A program made the position numbers and the translations under genes. A stretch of 64,000 bases of DNA from CAZPWQ01 sp964590495 (GTDB lineage: Bacteria; Bacteroidota; Rhodothermia; Balneolales; Balneolaceae), in assembly GCA_964590495.1 (NCBI GenBank), contig CAZPWQ010000003.1, forward strand, positions 13,399 to 77,398, given 5' to 3'. Shown here piece after piece: positions 9,286-17,130 of this stretch (positions are counted from its first letter, which is position 1; each line of letters opens with the position of its first letter). Under the pieces are notes generated by a model, which saw nothing but the letters and a program-made list of their open reading frames with translations, had not been told where the DNA came from and did not search any database.

Positions 9286-10029
9286 TTGCGCTCAAACAGT
9301 TCACATACAGAAAAAAAGGTGATTATAATCGGTGCAACTACAGGTATCGGGCGGGCACTGGCCAAAGAGATGCATTCCAGGGGCTACAGTGTTGGTGTGA
9401 CAGGACGCCGCATACACCACCTGCAAAATTTAAAAGATGAATTGGGAGAAAGAATTTTTCCGTCTTTTATGGATGTTACCCGGCTTAGAGACTCTGTTAT
9501 CCGGCTTCACCAATTGATCCGGGATATGGGAGGGATGGATATTATTGTGCTCAATGCCGGAATATCAAATCTTAAAAAAGGAAACGACCGGGAAACAGAG
9601 CTTCAGGTCGTTGATGTAAATATCCGTGGTTTTGTTAATCTGGCCAGCGAAAGCTTCAGCTATTTTGAGCAGCAGGGACATGGCCAGGTGGTGGGGGTTT
9701 CTTCTATAGCAAGCATGTTCGGGTGGGGACTTTCAGCACCATATAACGCCTCAAAAGCTTTTGTCCGGAATTATCTGCAGGGCTACCGCCAGAAAGCCAA
9801 TCATTCCAAAACTGATATCACGGTTACCGATTTGCAACCGGGATTTGTCGATTCTGAAATGACCCGGAACAGGAATAATATGTTTTGGGTGGCGACTGCT
9901 GAAAAAGCCGCCGGACAAATGGCCGACACCATAGAACAAAAAAGTGATCACGCTTATATTACCCAACGCTGGCGGCTGATTGCCTGGCTGTTAAAAGTAA
10001 TTCCTGATGGGATCTGGAACCGGATGTAA
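9286..10029 (+). CDS. short-chain dehydrogenase/reductase (SDR)
   Basis: 247 aa classical SDR: nucleotide-binding TGxxxGIG as GATTGIG near residue 17, NAG motif (LNAGIS), catalytic Ser (VSSIAS) and YxxxK (YNASK), then PGFVDSEM. It will reduce or oxidise a hydroxyl/carbonyl with NAD(P)(H); an Arg shortly after the first strand (GRR) suggests NADPH. The substrate is unknown. The start is TTG at 9286, as no ATG is nearby. Its stop is only 4 nt from the stop of the convergent membrane-protein gene. Confidence 0.88.
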   Translation: MRSNSSHTEKKVIIIGATTGIGRALAKEMHSRGYSVGVTGRRIHHLQNLKDELGERIFPSFMDVTRLRDSVIRLHQLIRDMGGMDIIVLNAGISNLKKGNDRETELQVVDVNIRGFVNLASESFSYFEQQGHGQVVGVSSIASMFGWGLSAPYNASKAFVRNYLQGYRQKANHSKTDITVTDLQPGFVDSEMTRNRNNMFWVATAEKAAGQMADTIEQKSDHAYITQRWRLIAWLLKVIPDGIWNRM

Positions 10030-10033
10030 TTTT

Positions 10034-10852
10034 TCAGCGCACATTGGTATTTTCCCTGGCAAATTTAAAAATTCCGTTGATTGGATTTACTTCAACGGCA
10101 ATCTGCAGCATTCCCTGCTTGCCATTGGCATTCTCAAATTCGGGATCGGGTCCTTCTTCGTAACCAACTCCATAGATCGTTACTATACTGTCTGACTGTA
10201 TCGGGGCAAGTACAAATGAGTTTTTTGAACTATCTGCTCTTGCAAAATTGTCTAAATCCGGGAGTGTAATGGACCCTTCCGTACTTTTTTTGGCAATAGA
10301 ATGGAAACTACCCTCTTTATCTGAATTAAATGACAGGTAATACTGCTCAGCGGCATCAAAAGCCAGTTTAGTAAGTTGGCTTCGAAGTTCATCAATATTT
10401 TTACTTTTTGCCGCACTATCCCAGGTATTCTGAAACTGATACCCTTTCACGGCCGTAACGGGAACAGCATAAAGCAATCCTGCAATTATAATCATTACGC
10501 CGGCGTACCATGCAAATCCTTTTTTTAGCTCATCATCTCTGGACGAAATCTCCTTCGCCTGGTTTAGAATCTCACTGTATATCCACAAGGAGGGCCCAAT
10601 AACAAACAACACGATCAAACCGGCCAATGCAGCAATTCTGCCCTCCCAATACGCAGCCGTATCAGGTATACCTTCTCCGAACTCATTAATTGCCTTCAAA
10701 GTATCTATGACCTGTGCATTTTCCCAAGGTGTAAAACTATAGATATTAAGCCCACTGAAGTTGAAGAAAGAAGCTGTTGATATAACAGCTATTACAATTA
10801 TAATCGCAACAGCCCATGGCAACATTCGGTAAAACTTAGTTTGTTCGCTCAT
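10034..10852 (-). CDS. hypothetical membrane protein, downstream member of a related pair
   Basis: 272 aa, unrecognised. Three hydrophobic helices: about 13-31, 71-93 and 113-135; the rest is a polar C-terminal domain of about 135 residues. Its last 50 residues (DSIVTIYGVGYEEGPDPEFENANGKQG...) resemble the end of the upstream neighbour (DSVSLIAE...GRDPEFQNFSGNAGQ), which indicates ancient tandem duplication. The ATG overlaps the upstream gene's 3' end by 17 nt, so the two are co-translated. No enzymatic motif seen. The topology suggests an N-terminal membrane anchor with an extracytoplasmic or cytoplasmic sensor-like tail. Confidence 0.7.
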   Translation of the reverse strand: MSEQTKFYRMLPWAVAIIIVIAVISTASFFNFSGLNIYSFTPWENAQVIDTLKAINEFGEGIPDTAAYWEGRIAALAGLIVLFVIGPSLWIYSEILNQAKEISSRDDELKKGFAWYAGVMIIIAGLLYAVPVTAVKGYQFQNTWDSAAKSKNIDELRSQLTKLAFDAAEQYYLSFNSDKEGSFHSIAKKSTEGSITLPDLDNFARADSSKNSFVLAPIQSDSIVTIYGVGYEEGPDPEFENANGKQGMLQIAVEVNPINGIFKFARENTNVR

Positions 10853-11483
10853 AATGCACTCCCTCCTTTGTTAAAATTCCTTTTGTTTGATACTGCCCCG
10901 CATTACCCGAAAAATTTTGAAATTCAGGATCTCTACCGTCAATATACTCCGACTCTGCAATCAGTGAGACGCTGTCTGAATTAATTTGGGATACATAGAT
11001 AGTCAACGTTGCATCATCTTTAAGATCGCTATGTGTAAATATGCCGTCATTGGTAATCAGTGAATCATAGCTGGATTTAAAAAGCGATTCCAGAGATATG
11101 TCATCACTCTCACGCTCTACACGATAAGCCCTAAGGGTCTTTAGCAAAGGCTCTTTTATATACGTTTCCGCAATATTCGTCTCAATAGTAGTACGAATTT
11201 CAGGCAAAAGATCGGTTTGCCGGCTGCTTCCTTCATAGCTTATAGCAGCTGATGCAAAGGAAAAAACAACCAAAACAGTAAGTGTCCATCCAATCGCTTT
11301 TCTCTTAACTGATGATTCAATTTCCTTCAGCCATACAAAAGAAAAAACTACTGTATAGAGAAAAGCAGCTACACTGCTTAATATGACAGAGGGCCACATG
11401 CTTCCCGACTGTTCCGGAATAAAAAAAGCACCGGCAACCACCATTATACCACCCATAATCCATACAAAAATATTCTTTTTCAT
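10836..11483 (-). CDS. hypothetical membrane protein, upstream member of a related pair
   Basis: 215 aa, unrecognised. Predicted helices at about 5-20, 28-50 and 62-84, then a soluble tail ending in GRDPEFQNFSGNAGQ, a motif shared with the downstream protein (GPDPEFENANGKQG). Shares order (membrane segments first, DPEF motif last) and overlaps its neighbour by 17 nt, so the two form a two-gene operon, probably encoding partners. The 5' side faces the NUDIX gene 56 nt away, divergently transcribed. Confidence 0.7.
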   Translation of the reverse strand: MKKNIFVWIMGGIMVVAGAFFIPEQSGSMWPSVILSSVAAFLYTVVFSFVWLKEIESSVKRKAIGWTLTVLVVFSFASAAISYEGSSRQTDLLPEIRTTIETNIAETYIKEPLLKTLRAYRVERESDDISLESLFKSSYDSLITNDGIFTHSDLKDDATLTIYVSQINSDSVSLIAESEYIDGRDPEFQNFSGNAGQYQTKGILTKEGVHYERTN

Positions 11484-11539
11484 ATCTATCCCGTTTATTA
11501 GTATGAAAAACTACTACAGATTAATCAATATTTATCAAT

Positions 11540-11998
11540 ATGTCGAATATCAGTGCGGGAATCCTGTTGTACAGGCGTAAACCGAGCCTGCAGGTGCTTT
11601 TGGCACATCCGGGCGGACCTTATTGGCAGAATAAAGATGAAGGAGCCTGGTCTATTCCAAAAGGCGAAGTCGATCCGGATGAGGACCTTCTTGATGCAGC
11701 CAAACGAGAATTTGAAGAAGAAGTGGGATTTGTACCGGAAGGGAAGTATCTCTCTCTGGGATACATAAAACAGAAAGGCGGAAAAACAGTGCATGCCTGG
11801 GCTGTAGAGTATGCAATTCCTGATGATTTTATCTTTGAAAGCAATATGTTTGAAATGGAATGGCCGCCTGACACAGGTAAGATGAAAGACTTCCCCGAAA
11901 TTGACCGCATCGAATATTTCAATCCATTCGAAGCCAGGAAAAAGATTAATCCGGCACAGGCAGAGTTTATCGGCCGCCTAATCAGCAAATCGATTTAG
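11540..11998 (+). CDS. NUDIX hydrolase
   Basis: 152 aa with a complete Nudix box at about residues 42-64: G-x5-E-x7-REFEEEVGF, the Mg-binding pyrophosphohydrolase site. N-terminal SAGILLYRR and the GPYWQNKDEGAWSIPKGEVD stretch place it with small NUDIX proteins that act on nucleoside di- or triphosphate derivatives or diadenosine polyphosphates; the exact substrate is not deducible. ATG start. The TAG stop (11996-11998) is formed by the first bases of an inverted-repeat element, so the repeat abuts or supplies the end of the gene. Confidence 0.92.
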   Translation: MSNISAGILLYRRKPSLQVLLAHPGGPYWQNKDEGAWSIPKGEVDPDEDLLDAAKREFEEEVGFVPEGKYLSLGYIKQKGGKTVHAWAVEYAIPDDFIFESNMFEMEWPPDTGKMKDFPEIDRIEYFNPFEARKKINPAQAEFIGRLISKSI

Positions 11999-12042
11999 CC
12001 CGCATTTCTCACAAATATATTATTGGTGAGAAATGCGGGTTA
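11996..12042. repeat. 47-bp inverted repeat with TAGCC-type ends (minimal element or terminator)
   Basis: TAGCCCGCATTTCTCAC (11996-12012) is inverted as GTGAGAAATGCGGGTTA (12026-12042), 16/17 matching, around 13 nt. The same terminal sequence bounds the 229-bp element at 54862-55090. It may act as a terminator for the NUDIX gene. Confidence 0.7.
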
Positions 12043-12352
12043 GTCCTCCACGGACCGGTGGTTGATGGATCATATCTTTACCGGAGAATACGGCCCTGCC
12101 AACACAACTAATATTGGTAATAACCTGCTGTGGTATTTTTGCCAGTATCTGCTTTCTTTTTGCAATGCGAATATGGGGAGGATGCGGAAGTGGATTAAAG
12201 GGTAGTTAGCTTCCCATCGGGCGGCTGGGTGTGCCGTCCGGTGGGTTCGATGGGGCAGGATTTTGGAGTTCAAAAGGGAAAGGTTATGAGCCCTTCCGAA
12301 TCCGCCCGACCGCGAAATCAGCGGCCGGACGGATAAGTATTTTTTTGGTTAG
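12043..12352. other. 310-nt intergenic region, no gene seen
   Basis: Short frames here show no family resemblance. The right end holds a GC hairpin: TCCGCCCGACCGC (from 12301) with GCGGCCGGACGGA (to 12333), followed on the plus strand by a T7 run a few bases on. It lies 3' of pntB (minus strand), where it has no T-tract, so its role is unclear. Confidence 0.5.
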
Positions 12353-13771
12353 TTAAACTTCATTCAGTGCCTGTCCCAGCGCCTGAAGTGACTTTTTGGC
12401 ATCACCAAAGAACATCTGGTTGCTTTCCTCATAAAACAGGGCATTGTCAATGCCTGCAAATCCCGGGCTGAGGCTTCTTTTAAATACGATGGTTCGCTCG
12501 GCCTCATCCACATTCATAATCGGCATACCGTAAATAGGGCTGCCCGGGGTGGTTTTGGCCGCAGGATTTACCACATCGTTGGCACCGATAATAAGCACAA
12601 CATCGGTTGTCTTAAACTCCGGATTGATCTGCTCCATATCATAAAGCTGATCGTATGGCACATCTGCCTCGGCAAGAAGTACGTTCATATGCCCTGGCAT
12701 ACGTCCTGCAACGGGATGTATACCATACTTAACTTCCACGCCACTGTTTTCCAGTTTATCAACCACTTCCTTCAATACGTGCTGGGCCTGTGCCACAGCA
12801 AGTCCATAGCCTGGTACAACAATAACCTTTTTAGCATATGTGCATTGAATTGCCGCATCAGCTGGTGTCGTCTCCCGTACGGTTTTATCCGTATCCGTGG
12901 CCGGACCTGCCCGTGTGGAATCGGCGCCGCCGAAGGCACCAAACAGTACATTCCCCAGTGTTCTGTTCATGGCCTTACACATAATATTGGTGAGGATTAA
13001 TCCCGCAGCCCCCACAAGTGCCCCACTGATGATCAGCAGGTTGTTATTGATGACAAAACCTGCCATTGCAGCTGCCAGCCCGGAATAGGAGTTCAGCAAT
13101 GAAATTACAACCGGCATATCCGCACCTCCGATGGGAAGAACGGTAAGTATTCCAAGGAAAAGAGCTATACCGAAAATCAGCCAAAAAGCCAGCAGGCTGG
13201 TGGGTTCAATAGTAAACCAGGCGATGAGTCCGAAAGTACTCACAGTCAGAGCAGCATTAAAATAATTTTGTCCCGGAAAGGTAATGGGATTCCCGCTGAT
13301 AAAGCCTTTCAACTTACCAAAAGCGATAAAACTTCCGGTAAATGTAATAGAACCGATTAGAATACTGAGACCAATTGTCACCAAATCCTGCGTCCCAAAA
13401 AAGGTAGCTTCCATGCGGCTGAATTCACCCCATGCCACAAGTGCCGAAGCGCCTCCGCCAAAACCGTTAAAAATCGCCACCATTTCTGGCATGGCGGTCA
13501 TCTCTACTTTTTTAGCAGCAAAAGCACCGATAGCTCCGCCTATTAGTACACCTCCTATAATATATTCGAAGGTAACTATCTGTTGATCGAACAGAGTTAC
13601 GATAACACCGATAAACATCCCCAGGGCGGCAAGCTGATTACCCGAACGGGCAGTGGCGGGAGATCCAAGGCGTTTGATTCCTACAATAAAAATCCCTGTA
13701 GCAATCAGGTAAATAAGCTGGATTAAATCAGGCAGAATTGCTTGTACTGATGAAGGGAGAAACTCACTCAT
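12353..13771 (-). CDS. pntB: NAD(P) transhydrogenase subunit beta
   Basis: 472 aa. Residues about 1-265 form the multi-helix dII membrane part; the remainder is the NADP(H)-binding dIII domain, with VVPGYGLAVAQAQH, IHPVAGRMPGHMNVLLAEA and IGANDVVNPAA, all hallmarks of PntB. With PntAA and PntAB it makes the proton-translocating transhydrogenase that reduces NADP+ with NADH at the expense of the proton gradient, in the inner membrane. Start ATG overlaps the pntAB stop by 4 nt. It is the last gene of the operon. Confidence 0.97.
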   Translation of the reverse strand: MSEFLPSSVQAILPDLIQLIYLIATGIFIVGIKRLGSPATARSGNQLAALGMFIGVIVTLFDQQIVTFEYIIGGVLIGGAIGAFAAKKVEMTAMPEMVAIFNGFGGGASALVAWGEFSRMEATFFGTQDLVTIGLSILIGSITFTGSFIAFGKLKGFISGNPITFPGQNYFNAALTVSTFGLIAWFTIEPTSLLAFWLIFGIALFLGILTVLPIGGADMPVVISLLNSYSGLAAAMAGFVINNNLLIISGALVGAAGLILTNIMCKAMNRTLGNVLFGAFGGADSTRAGPATDTDKTVRETTPADAAIQCTYAKKVIVVPGYGLAVAQAQHVLKEVVDKLENSGVEVKYGIHPVAGRMPGHMNVLLAEADVPYDQLYDMEQINPEFKTTDVVLIIGANDVVNPAAKTTPGSPIYGMPIMNVDEAERTIVFKRSLSPGFAGIDNALFYEESNQMFFGDAKKSLQALGQALNEV

Positions 13772-14058
13772 TGTTTTTTATCCTTCTTTTTAAACATTTC
13801 CAGCATGCGGTCGGTCACCATAAATCCGCCTACTACATTAATGGTCGCAAAAATGATGGCCGCCATGCCTATCCACACGCTGATATCCCCACCACCGTGT
13901 CCGGCTACTACCAGCGCACCGATTATAGTAATACCGGAGATAGCATTAGCGCCTGACATCAACGGTGTATGAAGTGTGGGTGGCACTTTTGAGATCAGCT
14001 CAAAGCCGACAAATGAAGCCAGAACAAAAATAAAGAGATTAAATATAAGTCCAGACAT
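13768..14058 (-). CDS. pntAB: NAD(P) transhydrogenase subunit alpha, membrane part (alpha-2)
   Basis: 96 aa, with three transmembrane helices and the family segment VPPTLHTPLMSGANAISGI. This is the separate alpha-2 polypeptide of the three-subunit transhydrogenase arrangement (as in Rhodospirillum), rather than the fused PntA of Escherichia coli. It lies 71 nt after pntAA and overlaps pntB by 4 nt, so translation of the membrane subunits is coupled. Confidence 0.95.
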   Translation of the reverse strand: MSGLIFNLFIFVLASFVGFELISKVPPTLHTPLMSGANAISGITIIGALVVAGHGGGDISVWIGMAAIIFATINVVGGFMVTDRMLEMFKKKDKKQ

Positions 14059-14129
14059 AATGATTGGTTTTTTTAATCCGAATTCGAAACTCTAATGCTC
14101 GTAGAAAAAAATTCGGATTTTGGTCATTC

Positions 14130-15263
14130 TTATTTCAAATTTTCTTTTAACATCGGGCTGATGATATCGCCCTGGTGAGTAATTGTTGTATTTAAAGTGA
14201 TTTCATCCTCAAAATCGAATTGCGGATTACCTTCCTCATCAAGAAGGTGATTCAACAAAGCCAGCATGTTTTTTGAATACATCTGGCTGGCATGGTGTGC
14301 CAGATAGCTCGGCAGATTCAGCGGTCCCACAATTTTGACTTCATTGGTAATGTAAATATTTCCAGCTTGAGTCAATTCGCAATTTCCACCCTGTTCTGCA
14401 GCTAAATCCACTACCACCGAACCGGGTTTCATATCGTATACCATCTCTTTGGTTATGAGCAACGGAGCGGGTCTGCCGGGAATCAATGCGGTAGTAATAA
14501 TAATATCTGATTTTTTTGCATGCTCGTGAATCACCTGGCGCTGACGTTCCTGTTTATCTTCAGCCAACTCCTTCGCATAACCGCCTTCCGTTTCCGAATC
14601 TTCGTCGAGATCGGGCACTTCCACAAATGATGCACCCAGGCTTTCCACCTGTTCTTTTACAACGGGACGAATATCAAAGGCTTCTACTACCGCACCCAAT
14701 CGTTTGGCTGTGGCGATAGCCTGCAGGCCTGCAACTCCCGCACCCAATACCAGAACTTTAGCCGGAGCAATAGTTCCGGCAGCCGTCATCATCATCGGCA
14801 TATACCGATCCAGTTCGTTGGCACCGATAAGCGCTGCTTTATATCCACCGATAGAACTCATCGACGAGAGTGCATCCATATTCTGTGCACGTGAAATGCG
14901 TGGTACGGCATCCATTCCCAATGAAGTAACTTCCTGCCCCTGCAGCCGGTCAACCACTTCACTGTTTTGTAAAGCCCACAAAAAACATATCAGAATGCTT
15001 CCCGATTTCAGATGCTGTCGATCAACCTCCCGGGGAGTTTGAATACTCAGTAAAATATCTGCCGATGAAAACAGTTTAGTACGGTCAGCGACGATCTCAG
15101 CACCGGCTTTTTCATATTCTTCATCCAGGTAATTGGAAGCCAGTCCGGCATCTTTTTCGATGTGGACCTCAAGTCCTTTTTCCTTCAAAACGGATACGGT
15201 ATCCGGAATAAGGGCCACACGTTTTTCGTGTTCAGCGGTTTCTTTTGGTACAGCTACAGTCAC
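14130..15263 (-). CDS. pntAA: NAD(P) transhydrogenase subunit alpha, NAD-binding part (alpha-1)
   Basis: 377 aa, the soluble dI domain. It opens with VAVPKETAEHEKRVALIPDTV, cut here at the alanine-dehydrogenase-like signature, and has the Rossmann loop VLGAGVAGLQAIATAKRLGA and the RPAPLLITKEMV and VVDLAAEQGGN segments. It binds NADH and passes hydride to PntB dIII. First gene of the pnt operon, 24 nt or so downstream of a strong Bacteroidota-type promoter. Together with the nearby trxB this links the locus to NADPH supply. Confidence 0.97.
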   Translation of the reverse strand: MTVAVPKETAEHEKRVALIPDTVSVLKEKGLEVHIEKDAGLASNYLDEEYEKAGAEIVADRTKLFSSADILLSIQTPREVDRQHLKSGSILICFLWALQNSEVVDRLQGQEVTSLGMDAVPRISRAQNMDALSSMSSIGGYKAALIGANELDRYMPMMMTAAGTIAPAKVLVLGAGVAGLQAIATAKRLGAVVEAFDIRPVVKEQVESLGASFVEVPDLDEDSETEGGYAKELAEDKQERQRQVIHEHAKKSDIIITTALIPGRPAPLLITKEMVYDMKPGSVVVDLAAEQGGNCELTQAGNIYITNEVKIVGPLNLPSYLAHHASQMYSKNMLALLNHLLDEEGNPQFDFEDEITLNTTITHQGDIISPMLKENLK

Positions 15264-15291
15264 AATGTCTCCAAGGGTTAAAATTTGAGCT

Positions 15292-15322
15292 CAAACTTAT
15301 AGAAAACTACAATTTTTACAAA
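15292..15322 (-). promoter_or_regulatory. Bacteroidota-type promoter of pntAA
   Basis: On the minus strand TTTG (15319-15322) is followed after exactly 19 nt by TAAGTTTG (15292-15299), an exact match to the Bacteroidota primary-sigma consensus TTTG-N19-21-TAnnTTTG. It lies about 29 nt before the pntAA ATG, giving a short leader. Confidence 0.65.
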
Positions 15323-15469
15323 GTCTTAGAATAAAAAAAATTCAGTCCCTTAATCTTTGTTAATCTATCATTTGAATTTATGAGTATCATAAAAAATATC
15401 GACCTAATCATTACTTCTAATTTTTGTACATTGTCATCAAATTAAATGAACAGATAATTGAGATAACTG

Positions 15470-16450
15470 ATGGAAGATATTCACGGAAAAGAATTTGATG
15501 TAGTAATTGTAGGAAGCGGTCCGGCAGGGCTTACAGCAGCGCTTTATGCAGCCCGGGCCGATCTGAATCCTCTCGTTTTCGAAGGACCAGAACCCGGCGG
15601 ACAGCTTATGCAGACTACTGACGTTGAAAACTATCCTGGTTATCCCGAAGGGGTAATGGGTCCTAAAATGATGCAGGATTTTCGCGAACAGGCCCAGCGT
15701 TTCGGCGCCGACTGCCGTTATGAAATGGTTACTGATATCGAATACGGGCAACGTCCGTATAAAATGACGATCGGCGAAGAGTATACTGTATATGCAAATG
15801 CCATCATTGTTTCCACCGGTGCATCCGCCAAGTGGCTGGAATTGCCGAGCGAACAGCGCCTGCGTGGAAAAGGGGTCTCAGCCTGTGCTACGTGCGACGG
15901 GGCGTTTTTCCGTAATCAACATGTTATCGTCGTCGGCGGCGGCGACACTGCTATGGAAGAAGCAACCTTCCTGACTAAATTTGCCAGTAAAGTAACTGTA
16001 CTTCATCGCCGGGAGGAGTTGCGTGCTTCCAAAGCCATGCAGAAACGGGCGTTCAACGACGAGAAAATTGAATTTATGTGGAATACCGAGCTCCATGAAG
16101 TGCTCGGAGAAGAAGTCGTAGAAGGTGTAAAAGTCATTAACAGTGAAACCCGGGAAATAACCACACTGGGTGATGTGACCGGAGTTTTTATTGCTATCGG
16201 ACACAAACCGAATACCGATCTGTTCAAGGGCGTCCTTGAGATGGATGATGTCGGTTATCTGATAACCAAAGGTCAGTCCACCAAAACTGATTTGCCGGGC
16301 ATTTTTGCGTCAGGTGATGCCATGGATCCCATATATCGCCAGGCTGTAACTGCTGCCGGAACCGGGTGCCGCGCTGCCCTTGATGCCGAACGTTTTCTGG
16401 CCGGGGATGAGGTTAGCGAAGAAGCTGTAGCAGAAAAGCACTGGAAATAG
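15470..16450 (+). CDS. trxB: thioredoxin-disulfide reductase
   Basis: 326 aa FAD/NADPH flavoprotein. FAD-binding GSGPAG at about 15-20, the redox-active CATC at residues 139-142, the NADPH-binding GGGDTAMEEA just after, and the C-terminal FASGDAMDPIYRQAVTAAGTG FAD motif. It transfers electrons from NADPH to thioredoxin. ATG start. Divergent from the pnt operon, whose product is NADPH; this is an understandable neighbourhood, although no shared regulator is visible. Confidence 0.97.
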   Translation: MEDIHGKEFDVVIVGSGPAGLTAALYAARADLNPLVFEGPEPGGQLMQTTDVENYPGYPEGVMGPKMMQDFREQAQRFGADCRYEMVTDIEYGQRPYKMTIGEEYTVYANAIIVSTGASAKWLELPSEQRLRGKGVSACATCDGAFFRNQHVIVVGGGDTAMEEATFLTKFASKVTVLHRREELRASKAMQKRAFNDEKIEFMWNTELHEVLGEEVVEGVKVINSETREITTLGDVTGVFIAIGHKPNTDLFKGVLEMDDVGYLITKGQSTKTDLPGIFASGDAMDPIYRQAVTAAGTGCRAALDAERFLAGDEVSEEAVAEKHWK

Positions 16451-16550
16451 CGTAATGAGTGATGCGTAATGCGTAATTGAAGCCAGCTTGAAATAAAGGA
16501 ATCTAACTGCTCCAACAGAGCATGATTTTTACGCATTACGAATTACGTAT
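16451..16550. repeat. inverted repeats between convergent trxB and DUF4342 genes
   Basis: TGCGTAATGCGTAATT (from about 16463) is approximately inverted as ACGCATTACGAATTACG (about 16531-16547). It lies between two convergent stops and could form a long imperfect hairpin; no T-run. Confidence 0.45.
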
Positions 16551-17012
16551 TTATGCATCATCATCCTTCTTCCCCACCGTTTTGTCGGTTTTTTCCTCTG
16601 ATTTTTTCTTCTTTTCTTTTTCTTCCTGCTCTTCTTCCTTTTCTTCAGCGAGATCTTCTTCGTCTTTTACCTCGATATATTCGGCTTCGATCTCATATTC
16701 ATCGCCGTTTTCACCATTCTCATCCTCGGGATATTTCTCTACAATAATCTTTATATCATTCATAAACAGAGCAAACATGCTGATGGCGGAGATGACCGGC
16801 GCCATCGCTGTAATAAGAGCCGTGCCGGCAACACCTACCGTAAGCTGCGTCTGAAATAAGATCTTGCCCTTCTTGTCTTTAATCATCAGCCGGCGGGCAT
16901 TTCCTTCTTTAATCAGCTTTCTGATTTGTTTGATCACCTCGGAAGTGGTGCCTTTAATCTCTTCGGTAAAAGTCTTTCCGGATGTAGATGATTTCATGAT
17001 GTTATTATTCAT
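16551..17012 (-). CDS. DUF4342-domain protein with acidic coiled tail
   Basis: 153 aa. Residues about 12-95 match DUF4342: a helix with EVIKQIRKLIKEGNARRLMIKDKKGKILF followed by a hydrophobic segment (TVGVAGTALITAMAPVISAI) that probably inserts in the membrane. The last ~55 residues are almost entirely Glu, Lys and Asp, a low-complexity tail. No function is known for the family. ATG start at 17010-17012; an alternative Met lies at residue 6. Convergent with trxB, divergent from the yifB gene 118 nt away. Confidence 0.75.
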   Translation of the reverse strand: MNNNIMKSSTSGKTFTEEIKGTTSEVIKQIRKLIKEGNARRLMIKDKKGKILFQTQLTVGVAGTALITAMAPVISAISMFALFMNDIKIIVEKYPEDENGENGDEYEIEAEYIEVKDEEDLAEEKEEEQEEKEKKKKSEEKTDKTVGKKDDDA

Positions 17013-17130
17013 TTTTAAAAGACTGTTTAAAAAAATAAATGATTCTTTTGTAAGGAATCATTCGCTAACAGGACATACTACGTAGAGAACTATCTAAAGA
17101 TTCAAAACCATTACACAAAAATCTACTGTT

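Noticed and set aside
12237..12260. tRNA T-arm-like GGGTTCGAT
   Set aside because: No acceptor, D or anticodon stems could be built around it.
12070..12273. 67-aa minus-strand frame
   Set aside because: No start context, no family resemblance and low-complexity repeats around it.
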